Under the pieces are notes generated by a model, which was not told the DNA's origin, ran no database searches, and saw only the letters and a list, made by a program, of their open reading frames with translations. DNA of 64,000 nt, from the NCBI GenBank assembly GCA_963920765.1, contig OY987245.1, positions 20,166,727-20,230,726 of the forward strand, given 5' to 3'. Position 1 is the stretch's first letter. Every line of letters starts with the position of its first letter. This stretch comes from Ulota crispa (lineage: Eukaryota > Streptophyta > Bryopsida > Orthotrichales > Orthotrichaceae). Below are positions 11,044 through 20,940 of this stretch, in pieces. A program made the position numbers and the translations under genes.

Positions 11044-11420
11044 CATGGTTGTCACATTGGACAATCTGATTGCCTACACACTTGCCCGCCCGTACGCCCA
11101 AAGTGCCCAATTGAAATCATAGTCCGTTCAATGAAGTCTACTCATGGTTGATTTTTAAAAATGGTACAAAATGATTAAAAAAAACTTACTTTGCACATGC
11201 TAGTGACACTCATTATTGTCAACATGAAATCAAAATGTGGATTCAAAGCCGTACCTAGCAATAAAAATGAAAAATGATAATTTGATTCTTCCATTTCTAG
11301 GTCAAAACCCTAAATTGGCCTAAAAGACACAAGCGGGTGGACATGTCCATCTTTCTTGTCTTTTTGGGTAGTCTACCTATGCTATGCAACAACCTAAAGT
11401 CGTCCAAAGTAACAATTGTG
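11044..11420. mobile_element. Family C (hAT-like) element, TSD GTTGAAAT
   Basis: It begins CATGGTTGTCACATTGGAC and ends GTCCAAAGTAACAATTGTG. The perfect 8-bp duplication GTTGAAAT is at 11036-11043 and 11421-11428. Eight-bp duplications and CA...TG-type ends are usual for hAT elements. The interior shares 'AAACTTACTTTG' and 'TAGGTCAAAACCCTAAA'-type blocks with the other copies. 377 bp, non-coding. Confidence 0.85.
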
Positions 11421-11499
11421 GTTGAAATCTAACATTTCTCATTTTTAATTGGATTTTTACTCAAATGGATATTCTTTCTTGTAAACCTTTTATACTTCT

Positions 11500-11696
11500 A
11501 ACACCATATTCGTTAATTTGGGAAAACCAGTCTAAGCCACTAAGATTGTTTCCCTTGCAAATGCCTCCTCTTAGGTGAGGACACATACAAAAAAAAAAGC
11601 TGCAAGCTAGGTTTGAGGAGACTTCCTCAAACTTCCACCTCAAAATTTGAAAGTCCCAAAATGTACGATTTTTCCCAAATTAACAAATATGGTGAT
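11500..11696. mobile_element. Family A element, 197 bp, TSD TTCT
   Basis: The termini are AACACCATATTCGTTAATTT and CAAATATGGTGAT. The perfect duplication TTCT is at 11496-11499 and 11697-11700. It is an internally deleted long-type copy. Confidence 0.8.
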
Positions 11697-11906
11697 TTCT
11701 ACTATAATATACTATAATTTAAAAAAATCAGAGAAAAGTTGTTGATTTCCTATGTAGTATTATTAAATTTCAACCAATTACTTTGCAATTTTAATTGGCT
11801 AACAATACACTAAATACTTGTTCTCCTCAAGTACTACAGTAGGTTGAGATGCCCAGCCACGGATTTTACTAAAACTTACCTTGTACTTAATGACCTTGAC
11901 AAATTG

Positions 11907-12039
11907 AACTCCATATTTATTAAATTGGGAAAACTAGATTCCCAAATTGTACTCATCTTACACCTAGAGTTTGGTTTGAGGTGGTCACCCTAAACTCTGA
12001 AAATCAGGGTTTCTTCCCAAATTAACGAATATGGCGTTC
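11907..12039. mobile_element. Family A element, 133 bp, degraded
   Basis: Ends AACTCCATATTTATTAAATT and TTAACGAATATGGCGTT. Flanks ATTG and CTTG agree in three of four bases. Confidence 0.65.
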
Positions 12040-12475
12040 TTGGTTTTGGGGCCAAGGTAATATAGGCTTGGTACTGTATCATTTGATAAGTATAAAGGTA
12101 AGAAACTAAGAACCCGCCTCCATTTCAAGTTATTAATTTTTGTTCCCTTCTAGGGCTGGCGCTCTCTAGACTTACTCACATACCAAGCTAATCTTGAATT
12201 GCTAAATTTTAACATTAACCCTCAACCAGAAATTAGGTTTGTGCAAAACCCCAATGCACTGTGATTTTAAACACATGCTTGCAATGCAAGATCATGTAGG
12301 GTGTGTTTCATGTTTCCATTGGCATTAAAAATTTGTAAAAATATGTCTAACATGCATAAGATCATATTGGACAAATCTTTACAACACACACATTGCAAAG
12401 AATGTTCACATCATGTGATCATGGCATTTCAAGGGGACTTGAAATTTTGTGTAGACATAAAAAAATAACTTTTAA

Positions 12476-13669
12476 CCCCTAAAGGCCCAAGCCCTTTTTT
12501 CCAATGACTTCACTGTTCACTGCCACTGTGGGGGAATGAGTAGAAAAGTAGGAAATGAAGTTTGTTTTGCAAATCCAACTGTAGGATCTTGCCTTAAACT
12601 AGAAGAGGTATTTGTGGGAAAAAATCAGGTCATTCTAGATGGAGAGGAGGGAGATAATTACATTTGAGGTGAAAGGAAAAGGTTTTCTTCCTTGCTCCTA
12701 GTAAATTTAAGAAGCCTTTGACCACTCTTACATGACAAAAATTACTCCACACAAAGTTGAAACACCATATTCGTAAAATTGGGGAAAAGAGTACATTTTA
12801 GGACTTTCACTGTTTTTGTCATTATGTGAAATTCAGCATATTACAAAAGAAAAAAACATGCAATTTTTTGTACAATATTGAAATATTAGTGATTGCCTAC
12901 AAGAATTTCAAATAACTTTCAACTTTGAGCTATAGCTATGCTTGCATTTATTATATGTAAGGTTAAGGTGGAGTACAAAGTGGTACCTCTATTTTTCCCA
13001 ATTTAACCAATATGGTGTTTTGAGGTTTATTTTTTCCATGTAGAAGACCAAGTTACAAATTGTGTGGGAGAATTCAAATCAATTGGAACTATACAACACA
13101 TGGGGAAAAATAGTAAGTAAAAAGAACTAGAGAACAAGTCAAATCACTAAATTGTTAAGAATTTAATCTTTAAAATGAAAAATGCAAATCCCAACGGTTA
13201 TAATGTTGTGTTAAACAATCTACTTCCTCACATTTAGTTTTTTTTTCCAAAATATTGAAAATTGTGGAAAATAAAGGACTTCAAAGTTTATTTTAGAGTA
13301 GGGAATCCATAATTGCCCACAAGCTAAAACATCTCATATAAACTTTCATCTCATCCATTGAAATTGAATGATTCAAAGCTTCCCACATATGAAAAAATCT
13401 AAAGAACCAATTTCAAATTTATGTTTTTAGAAAAAGCAAGTTTTTAAGAAGTTTTGGGGCTGCCCAAATTGCCCTCCCTCCCCCGGGTAGCAAAAATTCT
13501 TGCATAACTTCTTTGTCAAATATGAGAATGAAAAAAAAAATAGATACCCACATAGGTCTTGAAACTCCCCCACCTTCAATAAAAGTTTTAAAAAATCACA
13601 AAAACTAGATTAGCTATAGGTACATGCCCAAAATCCATTTGTCCCCAGGGGGAGCTGAGCCTTTAGGGG
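12476..13669. mobile_element. Family B (TTAA) element containing a family A insertion
   Basis: It starts CCCCTAAAGGCCC after TTAA at 12472-12475 and ends GCCTTTAGGGG. The right flank is TTCT, so one TTAA has decayed. The interior matches the 5828 copy: CCATGTAGAAGACCAAGTTA and the GGCTGCCC...CCTCCC motif are present. A family A element at 12761-13019 interrupts it. Confidence 0.8.
12761..13019. mobile_element. Family A element nested in family B, TSD TTGA
   Basis: The ends are AACACCATATTCG and CAATATGGTGTT. The perfect duplication TTGA is at 12757-12760 and 13020-13023. The uninterrupted target, CAAAGTTGAGGTTTTTT, is visible in the sister family B copy near 6102, which confirms the insertion. 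Confidence 0.85.
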
Positions 13670-13774
13670 TTCTAACTTCCAACAATCATGTCTTTCAATC
13701 TCTTTGAAAAAACCTCACATGACTTTAGCACAAATTTGTGCATAAATCAAGTGTAAACTTTTAGAATTAGATAT

Positions 13775-14031
13775 AACACCATATTAGGTAATCTAAGCAA
13801 AAGGGAGGTACCATTTTTGTATTCCACCTTTAACCCAAAAAGTTACTTTAAATCAGATTTGAAGGTATCAGATTTAGTCTCAGCCACTAAGATTTTTTCC
13901 CTCACAAATTCCTCCTCTCAGGTGAGGGCATGTGTACCCAAAAAAGAACGTTGAGCTTGATTTAAGGTGATCACCTAGAACTTAAAAGTCCCAAAAAGTA
14001 CCCTTTTGCTGAGATTACCTAATATGGTGTT
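13775..14031. mobile_element. Family A element, long type
   Basis: The ends are AACACCATATTAGGTAATCT and AGATTACCTAATATGGTGTT, with the standard long-type interior. Flanks ATAT and ATGT match in three of four bases. Confidence 0.75.
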
Positions 14032-14674
14032 ATGTGTACAAAATAGAATAAAATGTTCTTAGAATCAAATGACTAGAAATGATAGTTTTCAAAGTAATTC
14101 AAGAAACATTGGGCTTGGACCTTGACGGGTTCAATTGATAGTTTCAAATTCCAACTGGCTAAATTACACTAAATGCCGGTTCTCCCAGGACCCTACTTTC
14201 AACACCTATCCCCTTCAATAGATAAATTAAACAAATTGAACCGAGCATCGTAAGCTGATGGTCACGAATAGTGGGAAGCCCGACAATTTATCATTGGCAG
14301 CTGTCCAAGCGCAAAATTCAACTCAACACGTTCAACCGCAGATTTCTTTCAGTCTAAAAGACACATCTGAGCGACTCGTTTACCGTGGAAGTTTATGTGG
14401 AAATTCTGATTCGTCAAAGCGCCGAGTCGTCCCTTGGATGTTAAATATACACCACGGCAATCACCCGCGTAATCGCCTGCGAAACCAACCAGTTCGGTTG
14501 AACACTCGACCGGGCGTTTGGCACGGCAAATTCTCTACACAGGGCGTCTTTTACGCTCACGCTCTTTTCCTTACTCGGCGACGACCACGTACGGTCTCCG
14601 TGCGCACCAGGGGCCCACCCGTCCTGCTGACGCATTCGCAAGAGGATCCGCACCTCGCCCCAACTTGGAATTCG

Positions 14675-14682
14675 TATATAAG
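14675..14682 (+). promoter_or_regulatory. TATA box of peroxidase B
   Basis: TATATAAG, about 295 bp upstream of the ATG at 14977. A TGACGCA sequence near 14628 lies within the proximal promoter. It is as-1-like, but this is only a sequence match. Confidence 0.7.
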
Positions 14683-14976
14683 CACCGTGAATGCTCCATC
14701 CTCCTCATCACAAATGCACTTGCCACAACGAGCTCTCAACCCCGCCGTCACCACCCAATTCCAGAGCGCCGCTCCCTGTCTCGAGGTTCTCCAGTCCACT
14801 CCGCAAGGTTACCACTGAAGGACCCCTGGGCAGTCTCTCCAGTCGCATCTCAACTCTCCATCCAGTGACAAGTTGGGCTCGCTCCCACAAACAATAATCA
14901 ATCGTCCACGGTTGACAGCCTCCACTTGGATTCAGCAATTCCATTTAGTTCCTCGACGTCTGCGCCTGCAGCAGCG

Positions 14977-15981
14977 ATGGCCATTCCGAGGTCTGCAGCT
15001 ACGGGCAGCTGGTTGGCCCTGCTCTGCACAGCAGCCGCCATTCTGGGCCTGCTGTGTGCCCCCGCGGCCGCAACCCGGAGCCCCTCCAGTTCTAGCGATG
15101 GCGGCTGCCGAGAGGGCTTCTACCAGGACTCCTGTCCCAACGTCGAAACCATCATCTACAACTCCATGCTCGCCTCCTTCAGGAAGAACAGCACCGTCGC
15201 CCCCGGCGTCCTCCGCCTGGCCTACCACGACTGCTTCGTCCGCGGATGCGACGCCTCCCTGCTGCTCGAAGGCTCCGACACCGAGATGACCAACATCATC
15301 AACGGCGGCCTCCACGGCTACGACGCCGTCGAAGCCGCCAAGGCCGCCGTCGAGAAGGCGTGCCCAGGCGTCGTCTCCTGCTCCGACGTCCTGCAGTTCG
15401 CCGTCCGTGACACCGTCAAGCTCACTGGAGGCAAGGGCTGGACCGTGCCCGCCGGCCGCCGCGACGGCAAGGTGTCCAAGTCGTCCGAGGTGGCCCAGAA
15501 CCTGCTCACGCCCAACAACACGGTGCCCGCGCTGCTCAAGGCGTTCAAGAAGAAGGGCCTCAGCGCCGCGCAGATGGTGGCGCTGGCCGGTGCTCACACC
15601 ATCGGCAAGGCGCCGTGCCTGACCTTCGACAACCGCATCCAGGGCGCCGAGGTCGACCCCACCATGCAGGCGCACTTCGCCGCCGACCTGAAGAAGAAGT
15701 GCCCGATGGCGGGCATCGCGAGCACCAGGGTGCCTCTGGACCTGGTGTCGTCGACGAAGTTCGACTCGCAGTACTTCAAGAACATCGTGAACAAGCTGGG
15801 CCTGCTCACGTCGGACCAGAGCATGTGGTCGGATTCGCGCACCAAAGGGGAGGTGCGCGCCAACACGGACGGCGCCACGTTCAGCGCCAACTTTGCGGAG
15901 GCGATGGTGGCGCTGAGCCAGGTGGGCGTGCTGACGGGCAGCTCGGGCGAGATCCGGAGAGTGTGCTCCGCCGTGAACTAG
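14977..15981 (+). CDS. Secreted class III peroxidase B
   Basis: Encodes the same 334 residues as gene A, and as far as I can read the same nucleotides. It has the signal peptide, Arg80/His84 distal pair, His207 proximal ligand and eight conserved cysteines. The start is the ATG at 14977 (context GCAGCGATGGCC). It is transcribed away from gene A across a 4.5-kb spacer and convergently towards gene C. Because the identical block includes about 470 bp upstream of the ATG and about 380 bp downstream of the stop, A and B should share proximal regulation, and short reads would not separate their transcripts. Confidence 0.95.
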   Translation: MAIPRSAATGSWLALLCTAAAILGLLCAPAAATRSPSSSSDGGCREGFYQDSCPNVETIIYNSMLASFRKNSTVAPGVLRLAYHDCFVRGCDASLLLEGSDTEMTNIINGGLHGYDAVEAAKAAVEKACPGVVSCSDVLQFAVRDTVKLTGGKGWTVPAGRRDGKVSKSSEVAQNLLTPNNTVPALLKAFKKKGLSAAQMVALAGAHTIGKAPCLTFDNRIQGAEVDPTMQAHFAADLKKKCPMAGIASTRVPLDLVSSTKFDSQYFKNIVNKLGLLTSDQSMWSDSRTKGEVRANTDGATFSANFAEAMVALSQVGVLTGSSGEIRRVCSAVN

Positions 15982-16658
15982 ACGGACCTGAGGAACGCTC
16001 TTTCGATCCGCAGAATCGCAGGTGCCAGCCCCTGGCAGGCAGCTGGGAGATGGTTGTGTGTAGATAGGATAGATAGGACGTAGGAACCATTCTTTGGACG
16101 CCATCGTTGGGCGAGTCGACGAGGGTCGATCCGCGGCAGCGTTGGTGCCGAGCTGGAATCACCATGCACCCGGCCAAACAAATTCGGGGGGGATGAGTGT
16201 GACCAGATATTTTTCGCTCGGGGCCGGTGATGTGTGCACAAGCACGGCATCACCAGGCACGACGCATGTACAGTACAACGATCAATGAATCAATTTATCA
16301 CCCGGCGAATCGCCGCTTCAGTATCTGACGTTTCCATCTCACGAGTCCAGTGGCGTTGTGGAAGTGAAGTGGCTGGTGCGTGATGCACGAGCAGCTCCTT
16401 CCACTGTGTAGTTGTATTTCGTGTTACTTGCAGCCGCTGTGAATGTTGTCATGTTCTGAACACCAGAGAGATGCCATTCGCTGTTCTCCAGTTTCCCCGC
16501 CTAATTCTAAGTATGAAGAAAGTAAAGCTCTGTGACGCCAGGGTCAACAGGTGCCCAGTTCAACTTCTCGAGGCAAGTCTCGCGCGATCATGTTTCTCAC
16601 GGACTGAGTGAGCTTTTGATGACTCCGACGGTCTGATAATACTGAAATGGGTGATTAG

Positions 16659-16905
16659 AACGTGTTATTCGTTAAATTGGCAAAAACGTAGGTACCATTT
16701 TGTATTTCACCTGAAACCCAAAAAGTTACTTTAAAGGTATCAAATATAGTTTGAGCCACTAAGATTTTTTCCCTCGCAAATTCCTTCTCCCAGATGAGGG
16801 CACGTGTACAAAACAAAAATGATGTGAGCTGGAGTTCAGGTGATCACCTGAATTTTTGAAAGTCTCACTTTGTACTGTTTTTCCCAATTTAACAAATAAC
16901 GCGTT
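16659..16905. mobile_element. Family A element, TSD TTAG
   Basis: The ends are AACGTGTTATTCGTTAAATT and AACAAATAACGCGTT, with the perfect duplication TTAG at 16655-16658 and 16906-16909. Long-type interior. Confidence 0.85.
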
Positions 16906-16923
16906 TTAGACAGAACTGCATTC

Positions 16924-18160
16924 AACGCGTTATTTGTTAACCCCTAAAGGACTGTTGTCCCTTCGGGGGACAAGTGGGAGTTCGGGCATGTACCTTTGGT
17001 TAAGCTACTTTGTGTGATTTTCTAAAACTTGTATTGAAGGTGGGAAATTCAAAAATCTACGCGGGCATCTAAGTTTTTCCTCATTTTGACAATTATTGAA
17101 GAAGTTATGCATGAAAATCTGAAAAGCAAGGGAGGACTGTCCGCTTGGGCAGCCCAAGAATTTCTTAAATTTTATTATTTTTTAATTAAATTTTGAAATT
17201 GGTTCTTTAGATTTTTTTATAGGTGAGAAGCTTTGTATCATTCAATTTCAATCAATGACATGAAAGTTATGAGGAGTTTTTGTTTGCAGGCAGTTATGGA
17301 TTCTCTACTCTAAAATAAACTTTGAAGTCCTTTATTTTACTCAATTTTTATTATTTTGTAAAAACAAAACAAAACCAAAGGATGTAGATTGTTTATCACA
17401 ACATTATGACCGTTGGGATTTGCATTTTTCATTTTAATAATGAAATTCTTAACAATTTAGTGATTTGACTCATTCTATACTTCTTTTTACTTACTGATTT
17501 TTCCTATATGTTGTGTAGTTCCAATTGATTTGAAAATTCTCCCACACATAGCTAATTTGATCTCCTACATGGAAAAAATAAAGCGCAAAGTTGCATAGAG
17601 CAATCATTTTCATGTAAGACTGGTCAAAGGCTTCTGAAATTTTGCAGCAGCATGAAAAAAAGCTTTTCTTCACTTTAGATTTAAATATCTCACTCATGTC
17701 CATCCGGAATGACCTGATTTTTTTTCCACAAGTATCTAATCCAACCTAGGGCAAGATCCTATAGTTGGATTTCCCAAATTTTCAAAAAAAATTATCTTCT
17801 TACTAACCCCCCAAAGTGGCAGTTTTTTGAGTGGTTTTCATTGAAAAAATGGCTTAGTCCTTTAGGGGTTAATTTGAGAAAAAGCATACAAAGTGGGATA
17901 CTTGGCTTTTCTTTCTAGAGAATGCCATATTCATTGAATGGAGAATTTGTATATCACCCAATAATACGCTCTTTTTGGACAAAAAATTTATGAATTTCTA
18001 AAATTTTAGATAGAAAGTTCATTAACTTCTAAAATTTTGAACCAAAGTTCATTAACTAGGTTGAGGTGACCTCCTTAATTTGAATTAAGGTGGCAATTTG
18101 GGATTAAGGTGAGGTACAAAATGGTACCCATCATTTTTCCAAATTAATGAATAACACGTT
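16924..18160. mobile_element. Family A element split in its terminal repeat by family B
   Basis: It starts AACGCGTTATTTG and is cut at the TTAA of its own terminal repeat by a family B element (16941-17868). It resumes AATTTGAGAAAAAGC and ends near TTAATGAATAACACGTT. The right part (17930-18130) resembles 23880-25030. Flanks ATTC and AATC do not give a clean duplication. Confidence 0.65.
16941..17868. mobile_element. Family B (TTAA) element, 928 bp
   Basis: It starts CCCCTAAAGGAC and ends GTCCTTTAGGGG, with TTAA at 16937-16940 and 17869-17872. The target TTAA belongs to the terminal repeat of a family A element (GTTAAATTGGG). Confidence 0.85.
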
Positions 18161-18464
18161 AATCTCAAAGATTTTTTTGTTACTCTTCGAATCCTGAACG
18201 GGACTTGCAAATTTCATGCTGCTAGGATTTGACATGACCATGTAGGCTATGTGGCGTATGGGTTTGGTTCCTCATGGGCAAAGGTTCTCATAGTTTCTCG
18301 CAAATGATAATCTCCAATCATTAATGGAAGCATGATTGTCTTTCGGTATGTGGCAAGGGCTTCGCCTCTATTGGGGAACGTATCTGTCACAAATTTTTGG
18401 CAAGCCCTCTTTAACCTTGTAAAGGTGACAATTGATTACTGTGTCTTCACGTTATAACTCTCAG

Positions 18465-18840
18465 CATGGTTGTCACATTGGACTGCCAGTGTATCTACTT
18501 GCTAGTCTGCCCAAACCCCAAATTGCCCGATTGAGCTCATGTCTGTCTGAATGTTTGCTGTAGTCAATTCATAGTTAATTTCAAAAAGTGATAAGAAAAA
18601 ACTTACTTTGTACATGTTGGTGACAATCATTGTTACCAATATGAAGTCAAAACATGGATTTAGAGTCATATCATGTATTAAAAAAGAAATATATAATTTG
18701 ATTCTTTCATTTTGAGGTCAAATACTTTAAAAATGCCCTTAAAAATAAACAAGAGTGAATGGACATCCTTCCATGCCGCCCATGTTGTGCATTTGCTTGT
18801 GTTGTGTAACAGCCAAATCCTGCTCAAAGTAACAACCATG
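18465..18840. mobile_element. Family C (hAT-like) element
   Basis: Ends CATGGTTGTCACATTGGAC and CAAAGTAACAACCATG, with the family interior. The flanks do not show an 8-bp duplication. Confidence 0.7.
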
Positions 18841-19478
18841 CCTAAACCCAAACCAAACATCATAAAATTCTTTAGGCCTGCAGAGAGGCGTCAAATGCAT
18901 CTCTTAGGTTGTGTCCAGACCTCAAAACAATACAAATTCCATTTTCACACAAGGTCTACTTGTACGGACGTTATTTTAAATGTTTTTCAAGAGAATTTGT
19001 AAAGACAGTGAGTCTTCAAAGTTCAAACAGATTTTGACAGGACGGTAATGTGGCTTCAAAATTAATGTACATTTAGATTGTCGGCGGCTCCAGATTACAA
19101 GACCACTGAGCTTAACAGCATCGCTTCATATGTTGTTTAGCTGGAGTCTGTGTCCCAAAGTGACGTTTTACAATTTCAGGAATGAGATTAGACATGCTAA
19201 AAACATGGTGGTAGTCGGGGTCAATTGCTTCACATGTGTATCACCTTTCACCAGAATCAAAAGAATGAGATTATACTCACTGACTTAAAGTGTACTCAAA
19301 TGGTTTTACACGAAAGCCAGGCTATACCCGGAAACAATCGACAGTCGTCGAGTTTCCAAACCACTCAGAATGACTTTGAATAATACCTATCCAATTTATT
19401 CTAAATTGATGCGGTAGCTTGTTGCAAGGGAACTTGCAAACTAAAGAATGGATGCTAAAGAAAACGACTGCATCTTGG

Positions 19479-20483
19479 TTAGTTCACAGCGGAGCACACT
19501 CTCCGGATCTCGCCCGAGCTGCCCGTCAGCACGCCCACCTGGCTCAGCGCCACCATTGCCTCCGCAAAGTTGGCACTGAACGTGGCGCCGTCCGTGTTGG
19601 CGCTCACCTCCCCTCTGGTGCGCGAGTCTGCCCACATGCTCTGGTCGGATGTGAGCAAGCCCTCCTTGTTCACGATGTTCTTGAAGTACTGCGAGTCGAA
19701 CTTAGTAGATGACACCAGGTCCAGAGGCACCCTGGTGCTCGCGATGCCCGCCATCGGGCACTTCTTCTTCAGGTCGGCTGCAAAGCTCGCCTTTATCGTG
19801 GGATCGATCTCGGCGCCCTGGATGCGGTTGTCGAAGGTCAGGCACGGCGCCTTGCCGATGGTGTGAGCACCGGCCAGCGCCACCATCTGCGCGGCGCTGA
19901 GGCCCTTCTTCTTGAACGCCTTGAGCAGAGCGGGTACAGTGTTGTTGGGCATGAGCAGGTTCTGGGCCACCTCGGACGACTTGGACACCTTGCCGTCGCG
20001 GCGGCCGGCGGGCACGGTCCAGCCCTGTCCTCCCGTGAGCTTGACGGTGTCGCGGACGGCAAACTGCAGGACGTCGGAGCAGGAGACGACGCCTGGGCAC
20101 TCCTTCTCGACGGCGGCCTTGGCGGCTTCGACGGCGTCGTAGCCGTGGAGACCGCCGTTGATGATGTTGGTCATCTCGGTGCCGGATCCTTCGAGGAGCA
20201 GAGAGGCGTCGCATCCGCGGACGAAACAGTCGTGGTAGGCCAGGCGGAGGACGCCGGGAGCGACGGTGCTGTTCTTCCTGTAGGATGCGAGCATGGAGTT
20301 GTAGATGATGGTTTCGACGTTGGGACAGGAGTCCTGGTAGAAGCCTTCTCGACAACCGCCGTGGCTAGAACTGGAGAGCATCCGAGTTGCAGCCACAGGG
20401 GTGCACAGCAGGCTCAGAACGGCGACTGCCACACCAATCACAGCCAACCAGCTGCCCATTCTTGCAGACCTTGAAACGGCCAT
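19479..20483 (-). CDS. Secreted class III peroxidase C
   Basis: A 334-residue paralogue of A and B with the same catalytic residues (R..H in RLAYHDCFV, H in ALAGAHTIGKAPC), all eight cysteines and a signal peptide. It is intronless and GC-rich. In the mature part I count 16 differences in about 300 residues, for instance L to E in NIVNKEGLLTSD and MQAH to IKAS. The signal peptide is more diverged (hydrophobic core WLAVIGVAVAVLSLL). The start is the ATG at 20481-20483. The frame runs upstream only to a TTG, and the ATG aligns with those of A and B. It converges with gene B. The same activity is expected, and it escaped the homogenisation seen between A and B. Confidence 0.95.
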   Translation of the reverse strand: MAVSRSARMGSWLAVIGVAVAVLSLLCTPVAATRMLSSSSHGGCREGFYQDSCPNVETIIYNSMLASYRKNSTVAPGVLRLAYHDCFVRGCDASLLLEGSGTEMTNIINGGLHGYDAVEAAKAAVEKECPGVVSCSDVLQFAVRDTVKLTGGQGWTVPAGRRDGKVSKSSEVAQNLLMPNNTVPALLKAFKKKGLSAAQMVALAGAHTIGKAPCLTFDNRIQGAEIDPTIKASFAADLKKKCPMAGIASTRVPLDLVSSTKFDSQYFKNIVNKEGLLTSDQSMWADSRTRGEVSANTDGATFSANFAEAMVALSQVGVLTGSSGEIRRVCSAVN

Positions 20484-20726
20484 AGTTTGAGACACGGATG
20501 ATAAGGCTCGATCAGTCTCTGTAATCGAGTTCGATTTCAATCACCAGGAATATTTGCGGCCGCACTTTCAAATCAAGCTAGTTCCTCAATCCAGAACAGT
20601 TAACAACAAACAGTGAGGCCTTTCAATGTCACTTGGAGCTGATGACCCAAGAGCTGGAGCGTTCAAGCTGCTGAGTGATCGAGTGAGTGTTGAAGAAGTA
20701 ATGAGGAAGACGAGGTAGTCTCCACG

Positions 20727-20734
20727 CTTTTATA
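20727..20734 (-). promoter_or_regulatory. TATA box of peroxidase C
   Basis: TATAAAAG on the minus strand, about 245 bp upstream of the ATG. Spacing is similar to genes A and B although the surrounding promoter sequence differs. Confidence 0.6.
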
Positions 20735-20940
20735 TTTTGCAAGTTGCCATCAGTGACGCCGTACTTGCCGACGTCAGTTGCTCAAAAGTCTCTCTCCGAG
20801 TAATTGAAAGAGCGTGCGGAACACAATATTGTTGTTTAACTAACCGGGGGTTACAGGTCGTCCTAGTTGACAAAGTGCAGTATATTGCGGTGAATGGTAG
20901 ACTGGATCGAGTCTGGAGCCCACCGTCGATCCTTATCTAG

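Larger units (their letters stand above)
10020..14505. other. Spacer between peroxidase arms
   Basis: No gene is recognised. Next to each arm there is a short diverged remnant of the palindrome (AACTGGTTGGT near 10051 against AACCAACCAGTT near 14483). The rest is AT-rich and holds family A, B and C elements, listed separately. The frame 14258-14818 is open only because it runs through promoter DNA and is not taken as a gene. Confidence 0.6.
14506..16363. repeat. Right arm of 1.86-kb inverted repeat carrying peroxidase B
   Basis: Inverted partner of 8162-10019, without visible differences. Immediately outside, at 16364, the similarity to the left side drops: the right side lacks several hundred bases that are present at 7620-8161. 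Confidence 0.95.
16364..19478. other. Outer, diverged right arm plus intergenic DNA before peroxidase C
   Basis: 16375-16655 and 18165-18455 are diverged inverted homologues of about 7035-7620. Family A and B insertions (16659-18160) separate the two parts and are absent from the left side. A family C element follows at 18465-18840. From 18841 to 19478 nothing is recognised, and no gene is seen. Confidence 0.6.

Noticed and set aside
14258-14818. 186-codon open frame spanning the peroxidase B promoter
   Set aside because: It crosses the TATA box and leader, its start lies outside the conserved arm, and no domain is visible.
14926-14976. Upstream extension of peroxidase B (and equivalents in A and C)
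   Set aside because: The extension begins at TTG, not ATG, and is not conserved in gene C, whereas the internal ATG is shared by all three.
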